From Bacilli bacterium (GTDB lineage Bacteria; Bacillota_I; Bacilli_A; RF39; UBA660): DNA of 49,849 nucleotides. The translations under genes and the position numbers were made by a program. The stretch is from positions 1-49,849 of the forward strand of contig JAEEMF010000001.1 in assembly GCA_016283075.1 (NCBI GenBank). The letters are read 5' to 3'. The notes under the pieces were generated by a model. The model was not told where the DNA came from. It ran no database searches and was given only the letters and a program-made list of their open reading frames with translations. Each line of letters opens with the position of its first letter. Within the stretch, counting starts at the first letter, position 1. This document shows, piece by piece, positions 8,992 through 19,781 of this stretch.

Positions 8992-10252
8992 ATTCTAAAT
9001 CTAGTATTCTTACAGTATCTCCTTCTTCAGCACCTAGTTCTCTAAGTTTATCATCGATACCCATTTTACGAAGTTTATTAGCAAATCTTTCAGCTGCTTC
9101 ATCAGTTCTAAAGCTTGTCATACGAAGTAGTTTTTCTACCTCTTCTCCTCTAACTACCCAAAGATTAGTTCCTTCATGAGATATTTGAAATGGTTTTTCT
9201 CTTTCAAATTTATAAAGTACATGACTTTCTATATTTTCTTCATCATAAAGTGGTTCTCTTTTTATAGTATCAAGCATATCTGCAAGTTTAATAAGTACTT
9301 TATCCATACCTTCTTTTTTAAGTGCCGATATTGGGAAGATTTCTTTATCTTTAACCTTTTCTTTAAATTTTTTAAGGTTTTCTTCAGCACCTTCCATATC
9401 CATCTTATTAGCGATGATAATCATTGGTTTTTTCATCATATTTTTATTAAAGTCTTCAAGTTCCTTATTAATAATTACATAATCTTCATAAGGGTCTCTT
9501 CCTTCGAAACCGCTCATATCTATAACGTGAGCAAGTACTCTTGTTCTTTCAATATGTTTTAAGAATTTATCACCAAGACCTTCTCCTAAAGAAGCTCCCT
9601 CTATTAAACCAGGCATATCTGCTACTACAAATGATCTATTATCAATAGTTTTTACTACTCCTAAATTAGGACTAAGTGTAGTAAAGTGATATGCAGCTAT
9701 TTTAGGTTTAGCAGCACTAATTTGTGATATTAAAGTAGATTTACCAACAGATGGCATACCAACAAGACCTACATCAGCAAGTAGTTTAAGTTCTACTTTA
9801 ACTTTTCTATATTCACCAGGTTCTCCATTTTCAGCAAAAGAAGGACATAAGTTGTTACGAGTAGCAAAAGCCATATTACCTCTACCACCACGTCCACCAT
9901 ATGCAGCTATTACTTCATCATCTTTTTTAGTTAAATCAGCAATAACAAGGCCTGATTCATAATCAGTAATAACAGTTCCAGCAGGTACTTTAACAATTAC
10001 ATCTTCTGCACTTGCTCCTTGTTTACCTTTACCTTCTCCGTTAGCACCTTTATTTCCTTTAATAACCCTTCTATAACGTAAATCTAGTAAAGTATTTAAT
10101 CCTTCATCTACTTTAAAGATGATACTACCACCTTTACCACCATTTCCGCCCCAAGGGCCTCCCATTTCTACAAACTTTTCACGGCGATATGCTAAACATC
10201 CATTACCGCCATCACCAGCCATAAGTTCAAGTGTTACCTCATCGACAAACAT
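8975..10252 (-). CDS. obg: Obg-family GTPase
   Basis: MFVDEVTLELMAGDGGNGCLAYRREKFVEMGGPWGGNGGKGG, GMPSVGKSTLI, DMPGLIEGAS, NKMD, OCT-like C-terminus. Start set to ATG at 10252, which has GAGGGG upstream; the track start adds 8 residues. Confidence 0.96.
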   Translation of the reverse strand: MFVDEVTLELMAGDGGNGCLAYRREKFVEMGGPWGGNGGKGGSIIFKVDEGLNTLLDLRYRRVIKGNKGANGEGKGKQGASAEDVIVKVPAGTVITDYESGLVIADLTKKDDEVIAAYGGRGGRGNMAFATRNNLCPSFAENGEPGEYRKVKVELKLLADVGLVGMPSVGKSTLISQISAAKPKIAAYHFTTLSPNLGVVKTIDNRSFVVADMPGLIEGASLGEGLGDKFLKHIERTRVLAHVIDMSGFEGRDPYEDYVIINKELEDFNKNMMKKPMIIIANKMDMEGAEENLKKFKEKVKDKEIFPISALKKEGMDKVLIKLADMLDTIKREPLYDEENIESHVLYKFEREKPFQISHEGTNLWVVRGEEVEKLLRMTSFRTDEAAERFANKLRKMGIDDKLRELGAEEGDTVRILDLEFEYKE

Positions 10253-10310
10253 CTTTACCCCTCGCTTTCCTATCAAAATTATACACTACTAGTTATTATT
10301 TAACAAGAAA

Positions 10311-11516
10311 TTATTTTAATACAAATATTCCATCTTCTAAAACCTTATATTCTTTATTATCACTAGTAATACCAGTTATATTTAAATCATCTGTTCCTAT
10401 CATAAAATCAACATGATTTAAACAGTTATTAAGTCCTAAATTAAATAGCTCGTCTTTACTCATATTGTTTCCATTTTCATAACATTCTGGGAATGAATCA
10501 CCAAGTGCTATATGACATGCTGCATTTTCATCAAAAAGCGTTTCATAAAAGATTAATCCAGTTTTATTAATAGAAGAGGTTTTTTCTACTATTGCTACTT
10601 CCCCTAAGTAATCTATATTAGGAGTTGAACTAAGAAGTTCCTTAAGAGTATCATACCCAGTTTCAGCTTCAAAACCAGTTACCTTACCATCTTCAAAAGT
10701 AATATGAAAATTATCTATAATATTATCTTGGTAACTAAGTGGTTTAGAATTATATACTACCCCGTTTATAGATAATCTATCAGGTGAAGTAAATACTTCT
10801 TCTGTAGGAAAATTAACAAGTACTTTCTTATTATTTATCTTACTATATCCAGTTTCCCATATATGTTTAGTAGGAAGACCTATAGTAAAATTAGTACCAT
10901 TATTACTACTATATCTTAATTTAGAAAAATGATACTTATTTAATAAAGAGGCTTCATTTTCAAGTCTTTCTAATTTCTTATCCCAAAAACCTTCATCTTC
11001 TATATGACATATTTCAAATATAGTATTCCAAAGTCTATCTACATCTTCCCTTCCAAATATCTTTTTAGACCATAAAGAAGTAGGAACACATGCTATACAC
11101 CAAGGAAGCATATTTTTATCTCTTAAATCATCAAAATCTTTTCTGGTAGATAAACTATATGTAGTAAGTTCTGATATCTTTTTAGGATCTACATCTTTCA
11201 TTAATCCTGGCATCTCTGATGCAAGCATTAAAAATGCTGCTCCTTTTAAAGCATATTCATTCCATACTTTCTTATTAAAATATGGTGTTTCTTTAAGATC
11301 ATCTATACTCTTATTTAGAAGTAACTCATGCTTTTTATATGTATCAACACTTTCTATATAAATGTCTTTTACTCCTTTTTTAATTGCGAGATCTTTTATA
11401 ATATTTGCAAAATCTTCTCTTTCTTTATTAACACTTATAAATAAAGGTTTATCTATATCTATTTTTAAACAAGTATCAAGTATAATGCTTGCATATTTAA
11501 TCATTTTGTCTTTCAT
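10311..11516 (-). CDS. M29-family aminopeptidase (AmpS/PepS-like)
   Basis: N(N)GTNFTIGLP, NFPTEEVFTSPDR, GLIFYETLFDENAACHIALGDSFPEC. Confidence 0.88.
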   Translation of the reverse strand: MKDKMIKYASIILDTCLKIDIDKPLFISVNKEREDFANIIKDLAIKKGVKDIYIESVDTYKKHELLLNKSIDDLKETPYFNKKVWNEYALKGAAFLMLASEMPGLMKDVDPKKISELTTYSLSTRKDFDDLRDKNMLPWCIACVPTSLWSKKIFGREDVDRLWNTIFEICHIEDEGFWDKKLERLENEASLLNKYHFSKLRYSSNNGTNFTIGLPTKHIWETGYSKINNKKVLVNFPTEEVFTSPDRLSINGVVYNSKPLSYQDNIIDNFHITFEDGKVTGFEAETGYDTLKELLSSTPNIDYLGEVAIVEKTSSINKTGLIFYETLFDENAACHIALGDSFPECYENGNNMSKDELFNLGLNNCLNHVDFMIGTDDLNITGITSDNKEYKVLEDGIFVLK

Positions 11517-11545
11517 ATTACCACCTATAAAAAGTAGGTATTACC

Positions 11546-11869
11546 CTACTTTATTAATTTCTTTCCGTTAAATTTATCAAGATATTCTTTAAATTCTTCA
11601 TCAGTAAATAATGCTTTATTTTGTATAAGCATATTTCTTTTAGCATCTTCTACTGTTTTAAATACTGCTTCATTTATGTTAACAAAATACTGCGTAGCAA
11701 TACTAAGTTCCATGCAATAATTAAGATTATATGCTTTTAATTCGGCATCGGTCCAAGGTTTATCAAGCGCTTCTCTAATTTGATTTCTTTTCTCTTCCTT
11801 TTTCCTTTCATTATTTTCTTTAATTTTTAGTAGTTCAGACTTGATGTAATTTAAAAAATTCTTTTTCAT
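11546..11869 (-). CDS. Hypothetical protein
   Basis: 107-aa Lys/Glu-rich ORF with a terminator hairpin over its stop codon. Confidence 0.65.
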   Translation of the reverse strand: MKKNFLNYIKSELLKIKENNERKKEEKRNQIREALDKPWTDAELKAYNLNYCMELSIATQYFVNINEAVFKTVEDAKRNMLIQNKALFTDEEFKEYLDKFNGKKLIK

Positions 11870-11907
11870 ATTACTCTCCTAACTCTATATAAGTATTATA
11901 TCATAAA

Positions 11908-11937
11908 AAAACGAATATTATCTAAAATATCCGTTTT
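11908..11937 (-). terminator. Terminator overlapping the 3' end of the DUF2179-like gene
   Basis: Minus strand AAAACGGATATT-TTAGAT-AATATTCGTTTTTT: 12-bp stem with one G-U pair and a U tail. Confidence 0.8.
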
Positions 11938-12430
11938 GTACCATTTTCGTTTCATTAACAATTATAAATGCTTTATCATCTAGTTCTTTAATTAGTTTTC
12001 TTAAAGAAGTAATTTCTTTCTTCTTTATTTCTATAATAAGCATATATCTTTTAACATCATCTTGACCTTTAACATCAAGAACACTTACAGCAAAACCATT
12101 TTTCCTTATAAAAGATACTACTTCATCATTTGCAGAAGAAAGTATTACTTGAACAGTTAAATTACCACTAATTAACTTTTCAGAGAAGAATCCTCCTACT
12201 AAAGTTCCTACCGCATAACCACCTGCATAACTCATTCCTACTAGAAAACTAGAATAATCTGTATTTAAAGCTTCTCTTACTATTAAGAACCATATTAATA
12301 CTTCTATAAAACCAATTATACTTGCTAAAACAGTTTTACCTTTAACAGTAATAATTGTTCTTACTGTACTTAAAGCAACATCAAATATTCTAACAAAGAA
12401 TATCTCTAAACATAATAATAAAACTTCCAA
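11918..12430 (-). CDS. DUF2179/DUF5698 (UPF0316-like) membrane protein
   Basis: Three N-terminal TM segments then VQVILSSANDEVVSFIRKNGFAVSVLDVKG...ADKAFIIVNET-type C-terminal domain. Confidence 0.75.
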   Translation of the reverse strand: MEVLLLCLEIFFVRIFDVALSTVRTIITVKGKTVLASIIGFIEVLIWFLIVREALNTDYSSFLVGMSYAGGYAVGTLVGGFFSEKLISGNLTVQVILSSANDEVVSFIRKNGFAVSVLDVKGQDDVKRYMLIIEIKKKEITSLRKLIKELDDKAFIIVNETKMVQNGYFR

Positions 12431-12456
12431 AGTATCAAGCTCCTAACTATTTATTA

Positions 12457-13236
12457 TTATCTTTTTAAGGAAACCATTTTATCAACTATATCTTTAACAT
12501 TGTTTTCATTAAATGGTTTTTGAAGTACATCTACTATAGGATAAGTAAATGCTCTCTCTACAGTATCTTTTGAGTCATCTCCTGTAATAATAGATACTGG
12601 AATAATATTATATAGATTATTTACATCTAAGTAATCTAATACTTCAAATCCATTAACATTTGGCATATTAAGATCAAGTAAGATACATGCAAGACTATCA
12701 AAAGTTGTTGTATTAAGTATATCTATAGCTTCTCTACCATCATGTGCTACTACTACATTATAAGTATTATTAAATATTTTAGAAATAAAGTTTCTAATAA
12801 TATCTGAATCATCTACAACTAAAATCGTTTTAGAATTAGGATTTAAAGTAACTTCTTCTTTAACATCTTGAATAGTTGTATTACCAATATATCTTTTTAA
12901 AGTACTAACCATTAAATTAACTTGGTTAAGCATTTCTTCATAAGAAGCATCTGCTCTAGATAAATTATTTTCTTTACCAGCTAGTTCTTCTTCATATGCT
13001 ACTTCAGCAAGTTTAGTAAATCCTAGATATCTTGCATCACTTTTAATTGAATGTGCATATATAGCAAAGTTTGCTAAATCATTATTACCCTTAGATTCTT
13101 TTAAATTATTTAATTTAGAATCAATTTCATTTAAGAAGTCAATTACAGTTTCATCATATGTTTCCATATCTCCTAAAACTTCTAGACTTCCATTAACATC
13201 AACCCCATTTTCAATTAAAATATTTACATCTTTCAT
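12457..13236 (-). CDS. Hpt-REC phosphotransfer/receiver protein
   Basis: Hpt motif YAHSIKSDARYLG; receiver ILVVDDSDIIRNFISKIF...LLDLNMPNVNGFEVL...LQKPF; no effector domain. Confidence 0.88.
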   Translation of the reverse strand: MKDVNILIENGVDVNGSLEVLGDMETYDETVIDFLNEIDSKLNNLKESKGNNDLANFAIYAHSIKSDARYLGFTKLAEVAYEEELAGKENNLSRADASYEEMLNQVNLMVSTLKRYIGNTTIQDVKEEVTLNPNSKTILVVDDSDIIRNFISKIFNNTYNVVVAHDGREAIDILNTTTFDSLACILLDLNMPNVNGFEVLDYLDVNNLYNIIPVSIITGDDSKDTVERAFTYPIVDVLQKPFNENNVKDIVDKMVSLKR

Positions 13237-13250
13237 ATTATCCCTCGTTT

Positions 13251-15104
13251 CTATTTTGTAAGATACTTATTTAATATTTTACTTAATTCATCTTTGTTGA
13301 TTGGTTTAGCAAGATAGTCATCAAATCCATCATCAATATATTTAGTCTTTATTCCATTAGAAGAATTTGCTGTAAGTACTATTACTTTAGTATTAAATCC
13401 TTCAATAGTTCTAAGTTTTCTTAGAGTATCAACACCACTTAATTCAGGCATCATATCATCCATAAATATTAAATCAAAAACTTCATGATTTTTTATTTTG
13501 CTTATACAATCACTACCACTTGTAACACTATCTGTTAAACAGTTAAATGTCTTAAGTAGTCTTTCTACAACCTTTATATTTAAAGGATTATCATCTACAA
13601 TAAGTATTCTTTTACCAGTAAAATCAGTAAGTGCTGGAATATCTTTTTCATCTTTAATAATAGCATTAGATATTTTTTGATTTATTACTACTGTAAATTT
13701 AGAACCCTTTCCATAGACACTTTGTACCATTACAGTACCATGCATCATTTGAACTAGTCTTTTTGTAATAGCAAGACCAAGTCCTGCTCCTTCAACTTTT
13801 AAAGCTTTGGTTGTTTCAAGCTTTTCAAATTTTTTGAAGATTTTTTCTAAGTCTTCTTCTTTTATACCAATACCGGTATCTTCAGAAGATATAGTAAGCA
13901 CGCACTCACCATCAACAATCTTACTATCTACAGAAAATATTACTTTTCCGTGTTCAGTAAACTTAATACTATTAGATAGTAATTGATTCATGATTTGAGT
14001 AACTTGAAGAGGATCACCAAATAATACTTTTGGTAAATTAGGGCTAATGTCAAATATTACTTCAACATCTTTATTTCTAGCCCTTATTTTCATCTTCTGC
14101 TTTACTTCTTTTATTATATCATTAAGTGAGTAATCTGTCTCGTATAATTCAAATTTACCTGCTTCCATCTTAGAAATATCAAGTATTCCATTTACTATAT
14201 CCATAAGTACATATGAAGAATATTCTATTTCTTCTATACTTTCTTTAGTAGCATCATCACTTTTCTTTTCACTAAGAAGCTGAGAAAAACCAAGTATTGC
14301 ATTTAAAGGAGTACGTATTTCATGACTCATATTTGATAAGAAATCATCTTTAGCACTCGCTGCAGTTTCCGTTTGCTTTTTAGTAAACTCAAGTTCATTT
14401 ATAAGTTCAATATTTGGATTATCCAAAGTAAAATATAAAAGGAACAGAGTAAATGATATAGCAAAAGTATTAATTATTACCCCTGGAAATACTGTTTCTA
14501 AGACAAAACATATAAATGTTAAGAATATATATATAACATAAGTGATTAACTTATTAAAATCAATTTCATATAAATGTCTAGATAACTTTATAATCCATAT
14601 AATTGCATATATTATATTCATAAAGAATACAAATACCATTACTGGTCCTCTAAAGAAATATCTAGTATTATCTATATAAAAATGAATTGGCAATATCATT
14701 ATAATAATTGACTGAATAATAGTTATAGCAAATCCAAATATAATAATTCCTCTATTATATCTAAGACCTAAATTACAATATTCTTTTTTAATACCTTTAG
14801 TAGATACATGTAAGAAATATGTAAGGCATACTACATAAAATAACTGTAAGCATAAATAACTCTTAGTAAATAACACTTTACTTATGTTTTCACCAGGATA
14901 CTTATGCATAAAGTATACACTTATTATATTAATGATAATGGATCCTATAACAGATATTATTAATATAGAATAAATGGCGTTTTCTTCTGTTTTTAGTTTA
15001 CTCTTTTTATAAAAAACATAAGATATTATTAATATAAATATTAAACATATTATTGGAATATGTATAACATTAAGATAATCCAAATATTTTTCCATAGTAT
15101 ACAT
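13251..15104 (-). CDS. Hybrid sensor histidine kinase (multi-TM sensor, HisKA-HATPase-REC)
   Basis: H box [23 protein letters not shown], HATPase DTGIGI / GAGLGLAI, REC DLIFMDDMMPELSG. Confidence 0.93.
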   Translation of the reverse strand: MYTMEKYLDYLNVIHIPIICLIFILIISYVFYKKSKLKTEENAIYSILIISVIGSIIINIISVYFMHKYPGENISKVLFTKSYLCLQLFYVVCLTYFLHVSTKGIKKEYCNLGLRYNRGIIIFGFAITIIQSIIIMILPIHFYIDNTRYFFRGPVMVFVFFMNIIYAIIWIIKLSRHLYEIDFNKLITYVIYIFLTFICFVLETVFPGVIINTFAISFTLFLLYFTLDNPNIELINELEFTKKQTETAASAKDDFLSNMSHEIRTPLNAILGFSQLLSEKKSDDATKESIEEIEYSSYVLMDIVNGILDISKMEAGKFELYETDYSLNDIIKEVKQKMKIRARNKDVEVIFDISPNLPKVLFGDPLQVTQIMNQLLSNSIKFTEHGKVIFSVDSKIVDGECVLTISSEDTGIGIKEEDLEKIFKKFEKLETTKALKVEGAGLGLAITKRLVQMMHGTVMVQSVYGKGSKFTVVINQKISNAIIKDEKDIPALTDFTGKRILIVDDNPLNIKVVERLLKTFNCLTDSVTSGSDCISKIKNHEVFDLIFMDDMMPELSGVDTLRKLRTIEGFNTKVIVLTANSSNGIKTKYIDDGFDDYLAKPINKDELSKILNKYLTK

Positions 15105-15105
15105 C

Positions 15106-16986
15106 CTACCTTAAAAATTTAATAAGTATTTCATCTAATTCTTCTACATTAATAGGTTTAGCTAAATACTCATCAAATCCTTGCTCTAAATATTTTTCTC
15201 TAATACCAGTAATAACATTTGCCGTAAGCATCACTACTGGAATATTAAATCCATTTATTTTCTTAAGTTTTTTAAGAGTTTCTGTACCAGATAAACTAGG
15301 CATAACATCATCCATAAAGATTAAATCAGTCTTATTACCAAAAATAGCATATTTAATAGCCTCTTCACCAGAACGAAGTGAAGTAACATTTATTCCATAT
15401 TTAGAAAGAAATTTAGTAATAACTTTAATACTAGTAACATTATCGTCTACTACAAGAACATTCTTACCTTTAAATAAGTTTAAAGAAGATACCTTTATTT
15501 CTTCTTTAACAGGTTTTATAACATTAGTATTAATACCTTGAATTAGTTCAACAGTAAACGTAGAACCCTTACCATATTCACTTGTAACAGATATCTTACC
15601 ATTCATAAGATCAACAAGCCTTTTAGTAAGTGCTAAACCTAGCCCAGTACCTTCAATTTGCATTTGTCTTTCTACACCAAGTCTATCAAATTTAGTAAAT
15701 AATCTATTTAAATCTTCTTTCTTTATACCAATACCTGTATCTTCTACTGAAATAATAAGAGTGCAGTATTTATCAGATAATTTGGCATTAATTTTAAAAT
15801 CTACATACCCTTCTTTAGTATATTTAATAGCATTAGTAAGTATATTAAGTACTACTTGTTTAACATGAATAAAGTCACCTATTAAATATTCAGGAATATA
15901 TGGATCAGCCCATGATCTAAATTCTATATTTTTACCATTTATTCTTGATTTACCAAGTAAACATAACTCATCAAATAATTTCTTAAATCTATATGAATTA
16001 GTCTTTATTTCAAGAATATTTGACTCTATTTTAGATATATCAAGAATACCATTTATAGTATCCAGTAAACTATTAGATGCAACGAGTATTGAGTTAACTC
16101 CATCATTAATTTCTGGATCCTTATTATTTTCTTTAAGTATTTCGGAAAAGCCCACTATAGAATTTAAAGGAGTACGTATTTCATGACTCATACTAAGAAG
16201 GAAATTAGTTTTACCTTCATTAACATCTTCAGCTTTCCTCTTAGCTTCTGTAAGTTGATTTATTATTTCATAATCAGGATTTTGTACAGTAAAGTACATT
16301 ATAACAAGTGTTATAGTAAGCATTATAGTAGCAGTAATATTCTTAATAATAAATACTTGTAAGATAGTATAAATATTAAAACCAAGTATTATAGTAAATA
16401 TTACATGCTTAGTAGGACTACTAACATACTTCCACCTTAGACATAATAAAAAAACTAGTACAATAATTCTAATTAGAAATGCCCCATAAATAAAGATCTT
16501 TATTGAAGAAAGACCAAATAATACAGCATTATTATAAGGAAGCATTAAAATAACACATAATTCTATAACAGATATTGAATAAGATAAAGCAGTAAAGTTT
16601 TTTATCGAATTATCTCTTTTTCTCTCATTACGTTTTGCATAATCAGCATCAAGAGACTTTAAAAATATTTTCGTTTTATGATAATCCGAATTAATTAGTA
16701 TTATTGAATACATAAGAATAATATTAATATTTAGTATTAATGCATAATAATATATAGCTTTTGTAATATATGATATATAAGAATTAGAAGTAAAAATTGC
16801 CAGTGAAAGAGAAGAAATAATATCTAAACAAATACATATAAAAACCATAAATAGTAAAAATGAATATTTCTTACTTTCAACATTGTTAATACGTTTTTTA
16901 GAGAAGTATGCAATAATCATTGCAATATTAAAAAGAAGCGCAACAATTTGTGTATCTATTTGGTCAAGTATTGTAACTAATTCCAT
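15106..16986 (-). CDS. Hybrid sensor histidine kinase (multi-TM sensor, HisKA-HATPase-REC)
   Basis: [29 protein letters not shown] / GTGLGLAL, REC DLIFMDDVMPSLSG. Confidence 0.93.
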   Translation of the reverse strand: MELVTILDQIDTQIVALLFNIAMIIAYFSKKRINNVESKKYSFLLFMVFICICLDIISSLSLAIFTSNSYISYITKAIYYYALILNINIILMYSIILINSDYHKTKIFLKSLDADYAKRNERKRDNSIKNFTALSYSISVIELCVILMLPYNNAVLFGLSSIKIFIYGAFLIRIIVLVFLLCLRWKYVSSPTKHVIFTIILGFNIYTILQVFIIKNITATIMLTITLVIMYFTVQNPDYEIINQLTEAKRKAEDVNEGKTNFLLSMSHEIRTPLNSIVGFSEILKENNKDPEINDGVNSILVASNSLLDTINGILDISKIESNILEIKTNSYRFKKLFDELCLLGKSRINGKNIEFRSWADPYIPEYLIGDFIHVKQVVLNILTNAIKYTKEGYVDFKINAKLSDKYCTLIISVEDTGIGIKKEDLNRLFTKFDRLGVERQMQIEGTGLGLALTKRLVDLMNGKISVTSEYGKGSTFTVELIQGINTNVIKPVKEEIKVSSLNLFKGKNVLVVDDNVTSIKVITKFLSKYGINVTSLRSGEEAIKYAIFGNKTDLIFMDDVMPSLSGTETLKKLKKINGFNIPVVMLTANVITGIREKYLEQGFDEYLAKPINVEELDEILIKFLR

Positions 16987-17040
16987 ATTCTCACTTCCCT
17001 ATCCTAACATTATTAGTATAACATAAATAAACATAAAAAA

Positions 17041-17061
17041 AAACAGATAAAAATCTGTTTT
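17041..17061 (-). terminator. Terminator inside the phosphorelay cluster
   Basis: AAACAGAT-N4-ATCTGTTT followed by a minus-strand T tract. Confidence 0.75.
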
Positions 17062-17839
17062 ATAAGTTTGAATTAATAGATATCATCTTTTCAATTACAA
17101 GTCTAATATCTCTTTCATTAAATGGTTTTTGAAGAACACCTACTATTGGATAATTAAATGCTCTAGTAGTAGTTTCCTTAGAATCATCACCAGTAATGAT
17201 AGCAACTGGTATTTTAACAAATAAATTATTATTTTTTAAGTAATCTAATACTTCAAACCCATTTACATTAGGCATATTTAAATCTAAAAGCATACCAATA
17301 ATATTACCATATGAATTAGTACCAATTATATCAAGTGCTTCTTTACCATCATGAGCAACTAATACTAAGTAATTATTATCGAATATCTTTTGAATAAATG
17401 TTCTAATTACATCAGAATCATCTACAACTAAGATAGTTTTATCTTTTACAGCAGGAGCTGGTGCTACAGTAGTAGTAATAGCTTCTCCCATATATGTTTT
17501 TAAAACATTTATAATTCTATTAGCCTCACCAACAAGTGCATCATAATTTTGATATACATAATTTATATCATTAGCTTTACTTTGCATTTCATGGTTATAA
17601 GCAAGTTCAGCAAGTTTAGTAAGTCCTAAATATTTAGCATCACTTTTTAAAGAGTGAACAAGTATTGCATAATTAGGCATATCACCTGCTACTTTATATT
17701 TTTCGATATCAGCAAGTTTAGTAGTAACACCTGCTAAGAAATCTGTAACAGTTTCATCATATGTAGCCATATCACCAAATAGTTCTAGACTACTAGCAAC
17801 ATCTACTCCATTTGAAGTTAATATATTTGAATCTCTCAT
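17060..17839 (-). CDS. Hpt-REC phosphotransfer/receiver protein (paralogue of 12457-13236)
   Basis: Hpt motif LVHSLKSDAKYLG; receiver ILVVDDSDVIRTFIQKIF...LLDLNMPNVNGFEVL. Confidence 0.88.
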   Translation of the reverse strand: MRDSNILTSNGVDVASSLELFGDMATYDETVTDFLAGVTTKLADIEKYKVAGDMPNYAILVHSLKSDAKYLGLTKLAELAYNHEMQSKANDINYVYQNYDALVGEANRIINVLKTYMGEAITTTVAPAPAVKDKTILVVDDSDVIRTFIQKIFDNNYLVLVAHDGKEALDIIGTNSYGNIIGMLLDLNMPNVNGFEVLDYLKNNNLFVKIPVAIITGDDSKETTTRAFNYPIVGVLQKPFNERDIRLVIEKMISINSNL

Positions 17840-17878
17840 ATCTTCACCTTCTCTATAATCATTATAACATATAATTTA

Positions 17879-19561
17879 TTAATTATCTAAGAATTTAGTC
17901 ATTATTATACTTAATTCCTCTTTTTTAAGAGGCTTAGCTAAATAATCATTAAATCCTAAATTAATATATTTATCTCTCATACCAGTAATAGCATTTGCTG
18001 TTAAAGCAATAGTTGGTATATTAAATTCTGGTAACTCTTGAAGTTTTTTAAGAGTTTCAACACCACTCATCTTAGGCATTAAATCGTCCATAAAGATTAA
18101 ATCAAAGTGTTCACCACTAGATATCTTATTAATTGCTTCTTGACCACTTTGAACAGCTTCAGTGTCAATTTTATACTCTCTAAGAAGTCTTTGAGCAACC
18201 TTAATATTAACCATATTATCATCAACAATAAGAAGTTTCTTACCAGAGCAATCAATTACTTTAGAAGATTTTTCATCTTTACCAAGTACTTCTTCAACAG
18301 GAACATCTTTAGCAATAGCTTGATCTATAGCAATAGTAAATTTAGAGCCTTCTCCGTAGATACTTTGTACTACAATGGAACCATTCATTAAATCAACTAA
18401 CTTCTTAGTAATAGCAAGACCAAGTCCAGTACCTTCAATAGTAATTTCTTTTTCTACACCAAGTCTATCAAATTTACTAAATAATCTATTAATATTAGCT
18501 TCTTTAATACCAATACCAGAGTCTTCTACAGATATAATTAATCTACACATATCTCCTTGAATAATAGAACTAATTCTAAAATCAATATATCCTTCTTTAG
18601 TATACTTAATAGCATTAGTAAGTATATTAAGAATAACTTGTTTAATACGAGAGTGATCTCCATATAATACAGGAGGTATCGTAGGATCTATATTATATCT
18701 AAAGTCGACTGAACTTTCTCCTATACGAGCCTTAGATAAAGTAACAAGTTCATTAAATAATTTATGGAAACTATAATTACTATCAATAATATCTAATTTA
18801 TTAGCTTCAATCTTAGAAATATCAAGAATACCATTAACTATTTCAAGAAGTGTATTAGAAGCAGAAATAATATCTTCTACTTCATCTTTAGCACTTGCAG
18901 GAATATCTTCTTCCTCTAAAGCCTGTGAGAAACCAACAATAGCATTTAAAGGAGTACGTATTTCATGACTCATACTAGCTAAAAACTCGCTCTTAGCATT
19001 GTTAGCATCATCAGCTTGTTTCTTAGCTACTTCAAGTTGCTCTACCATCTTAACATCAGGATTTTCAATAGTATGAAACATTATAAAAACCGTTAAGAAA
19101 TGAACAGCAGTCGAAATAGTAAAATCCGGATTATATTTTTGAATAAAAGTTATAATTAACATTAAAAGAACTAATAACAACATAGGGAAAAATTTTGAAA
19201 ATTTATTAGCTTTCCTATTTGAAAGAAAAACTATAAAAAATATAACAAAAAGGATTGAAGAATATATATAAATAAAATCAACGCAAGTACCCGAAGCATA
19301 TCCTTTATGTTGTTCAAAAGGCAACACTAAAATTAGTATTGTTGAAATAAGATATATTATCCACGAAATAAACTTAAAGTTTTTTGAAAATGACTTATCA
19401 TGGAAACCCACTTTATATATTTCAAATTCGTAGAAAAGAATGATAGATAAAAATGTAATAATATAAACGAAATATAGTTTAATTATTACAGTAGTCAGTG
19501 CTGTATTTAAATACATATTACTAAGATAAATACTAAGCATTTCTAAAATAATACCAATCAT
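17879..19561 (-). CDS. Hybrid sensor histidine kinase; N-terminus probably lies upstream (to 19686) in the other frame
   Basis: [29 protein letters not shown] / [25 protein letters not shown]. The track start has no Shine-Dalgarno; see the frameshift finding. Confidence 0.9.
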   Translation of the reverse strand: MIGIILEMLSIYLSNMYLNTALTTVIIKLYFVYIITFLSIILFYEFEIYKVGFHDKSFSKNFKFISWIIYLISTILILVLPFEQHKGYASGTCVDFIYIYSSILFVIFFIVFLSNRKANKFSKFFPMLLLVLLMLIITFIQKYNPDFTISTAVHFLTVFIMFHTIENPDVKMVEQLEVAKKQADDANNAKSEFLASMSHEIRTPLNAIVGFSQALEEEDIPASAKDEVEDIISASNTLLEIVNGILDISKIEANKLDIIDSNYSFHKLFNELVTLSKARIGESSVDFRYNIDPTIPPVLYGDHSRIKQVILNILTNAIKYTKEGYIDFRISSIIQGDMCRLIISVEDSGIGIKEANINRLFSKFDRLGVEKEITIEGTGLGLAITKKLVDLMNGSIVVQSIYGEGSKFTIAIDQAIAKDVPVEEVLGKDEKSSKVIDCSGKKLLIVDDNMVNIKVAQRLLREYKIDTEAVQSGQEAINKISSGEHFDLIFMDDLMPKMSGVETLKKLQELPEFNIPTIALTANAITGMRDKYINLGFNDYLAKPLKKEELSIIMTKFLDN

Positions 19562-19609
19562 GTTGGTAATTATAAGTAACTTATAAATAATAGTTTCCCC
19601 AGAAACAAT

Positions 19610-19629
19610 GCTTTTTTTGTAAAAAAAGC
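19610..19629 (-). other. Putative -1 frameshift or indel site (T7-AC-A7)
   Basis: Minus strand GCTTTTTTTACAAAAAAAGC; the A AAA AAA heptamer lies in the zero frame of the upstream start at 19686. Confidence 0.6.
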
Positions 19630-19751
19630 AATAATCAAAGACAAACTAAGAATAAAACAAAGACCTAACATTAATAAATATTCCATAAAGCCACCACCTG
19701 TATTTTATATATCCTACTTCATTATATAACACATTTAGAATTAAAAGCAAT

Positions 19752-19777
19752 AAAAAAGAGTCATTAGACTCTTTTTT
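19752..19777 (-). terminator. Rho-independent terminator
   Basis: Perfect 11-bp AAAAAAGAGTC-ATTA-GACTCTTTTTT. Confidence 0.85.
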
Positions 19778-19781
19778 GAAA

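Noticed and set aside
9176-9562. 128-aa plus-strand ORF
   Set aside because: Fully antisense to obg; Phe/Ile/Lys-rich low-complexity translation with no domain pattern, expected from AT-rich coding on the other strand.
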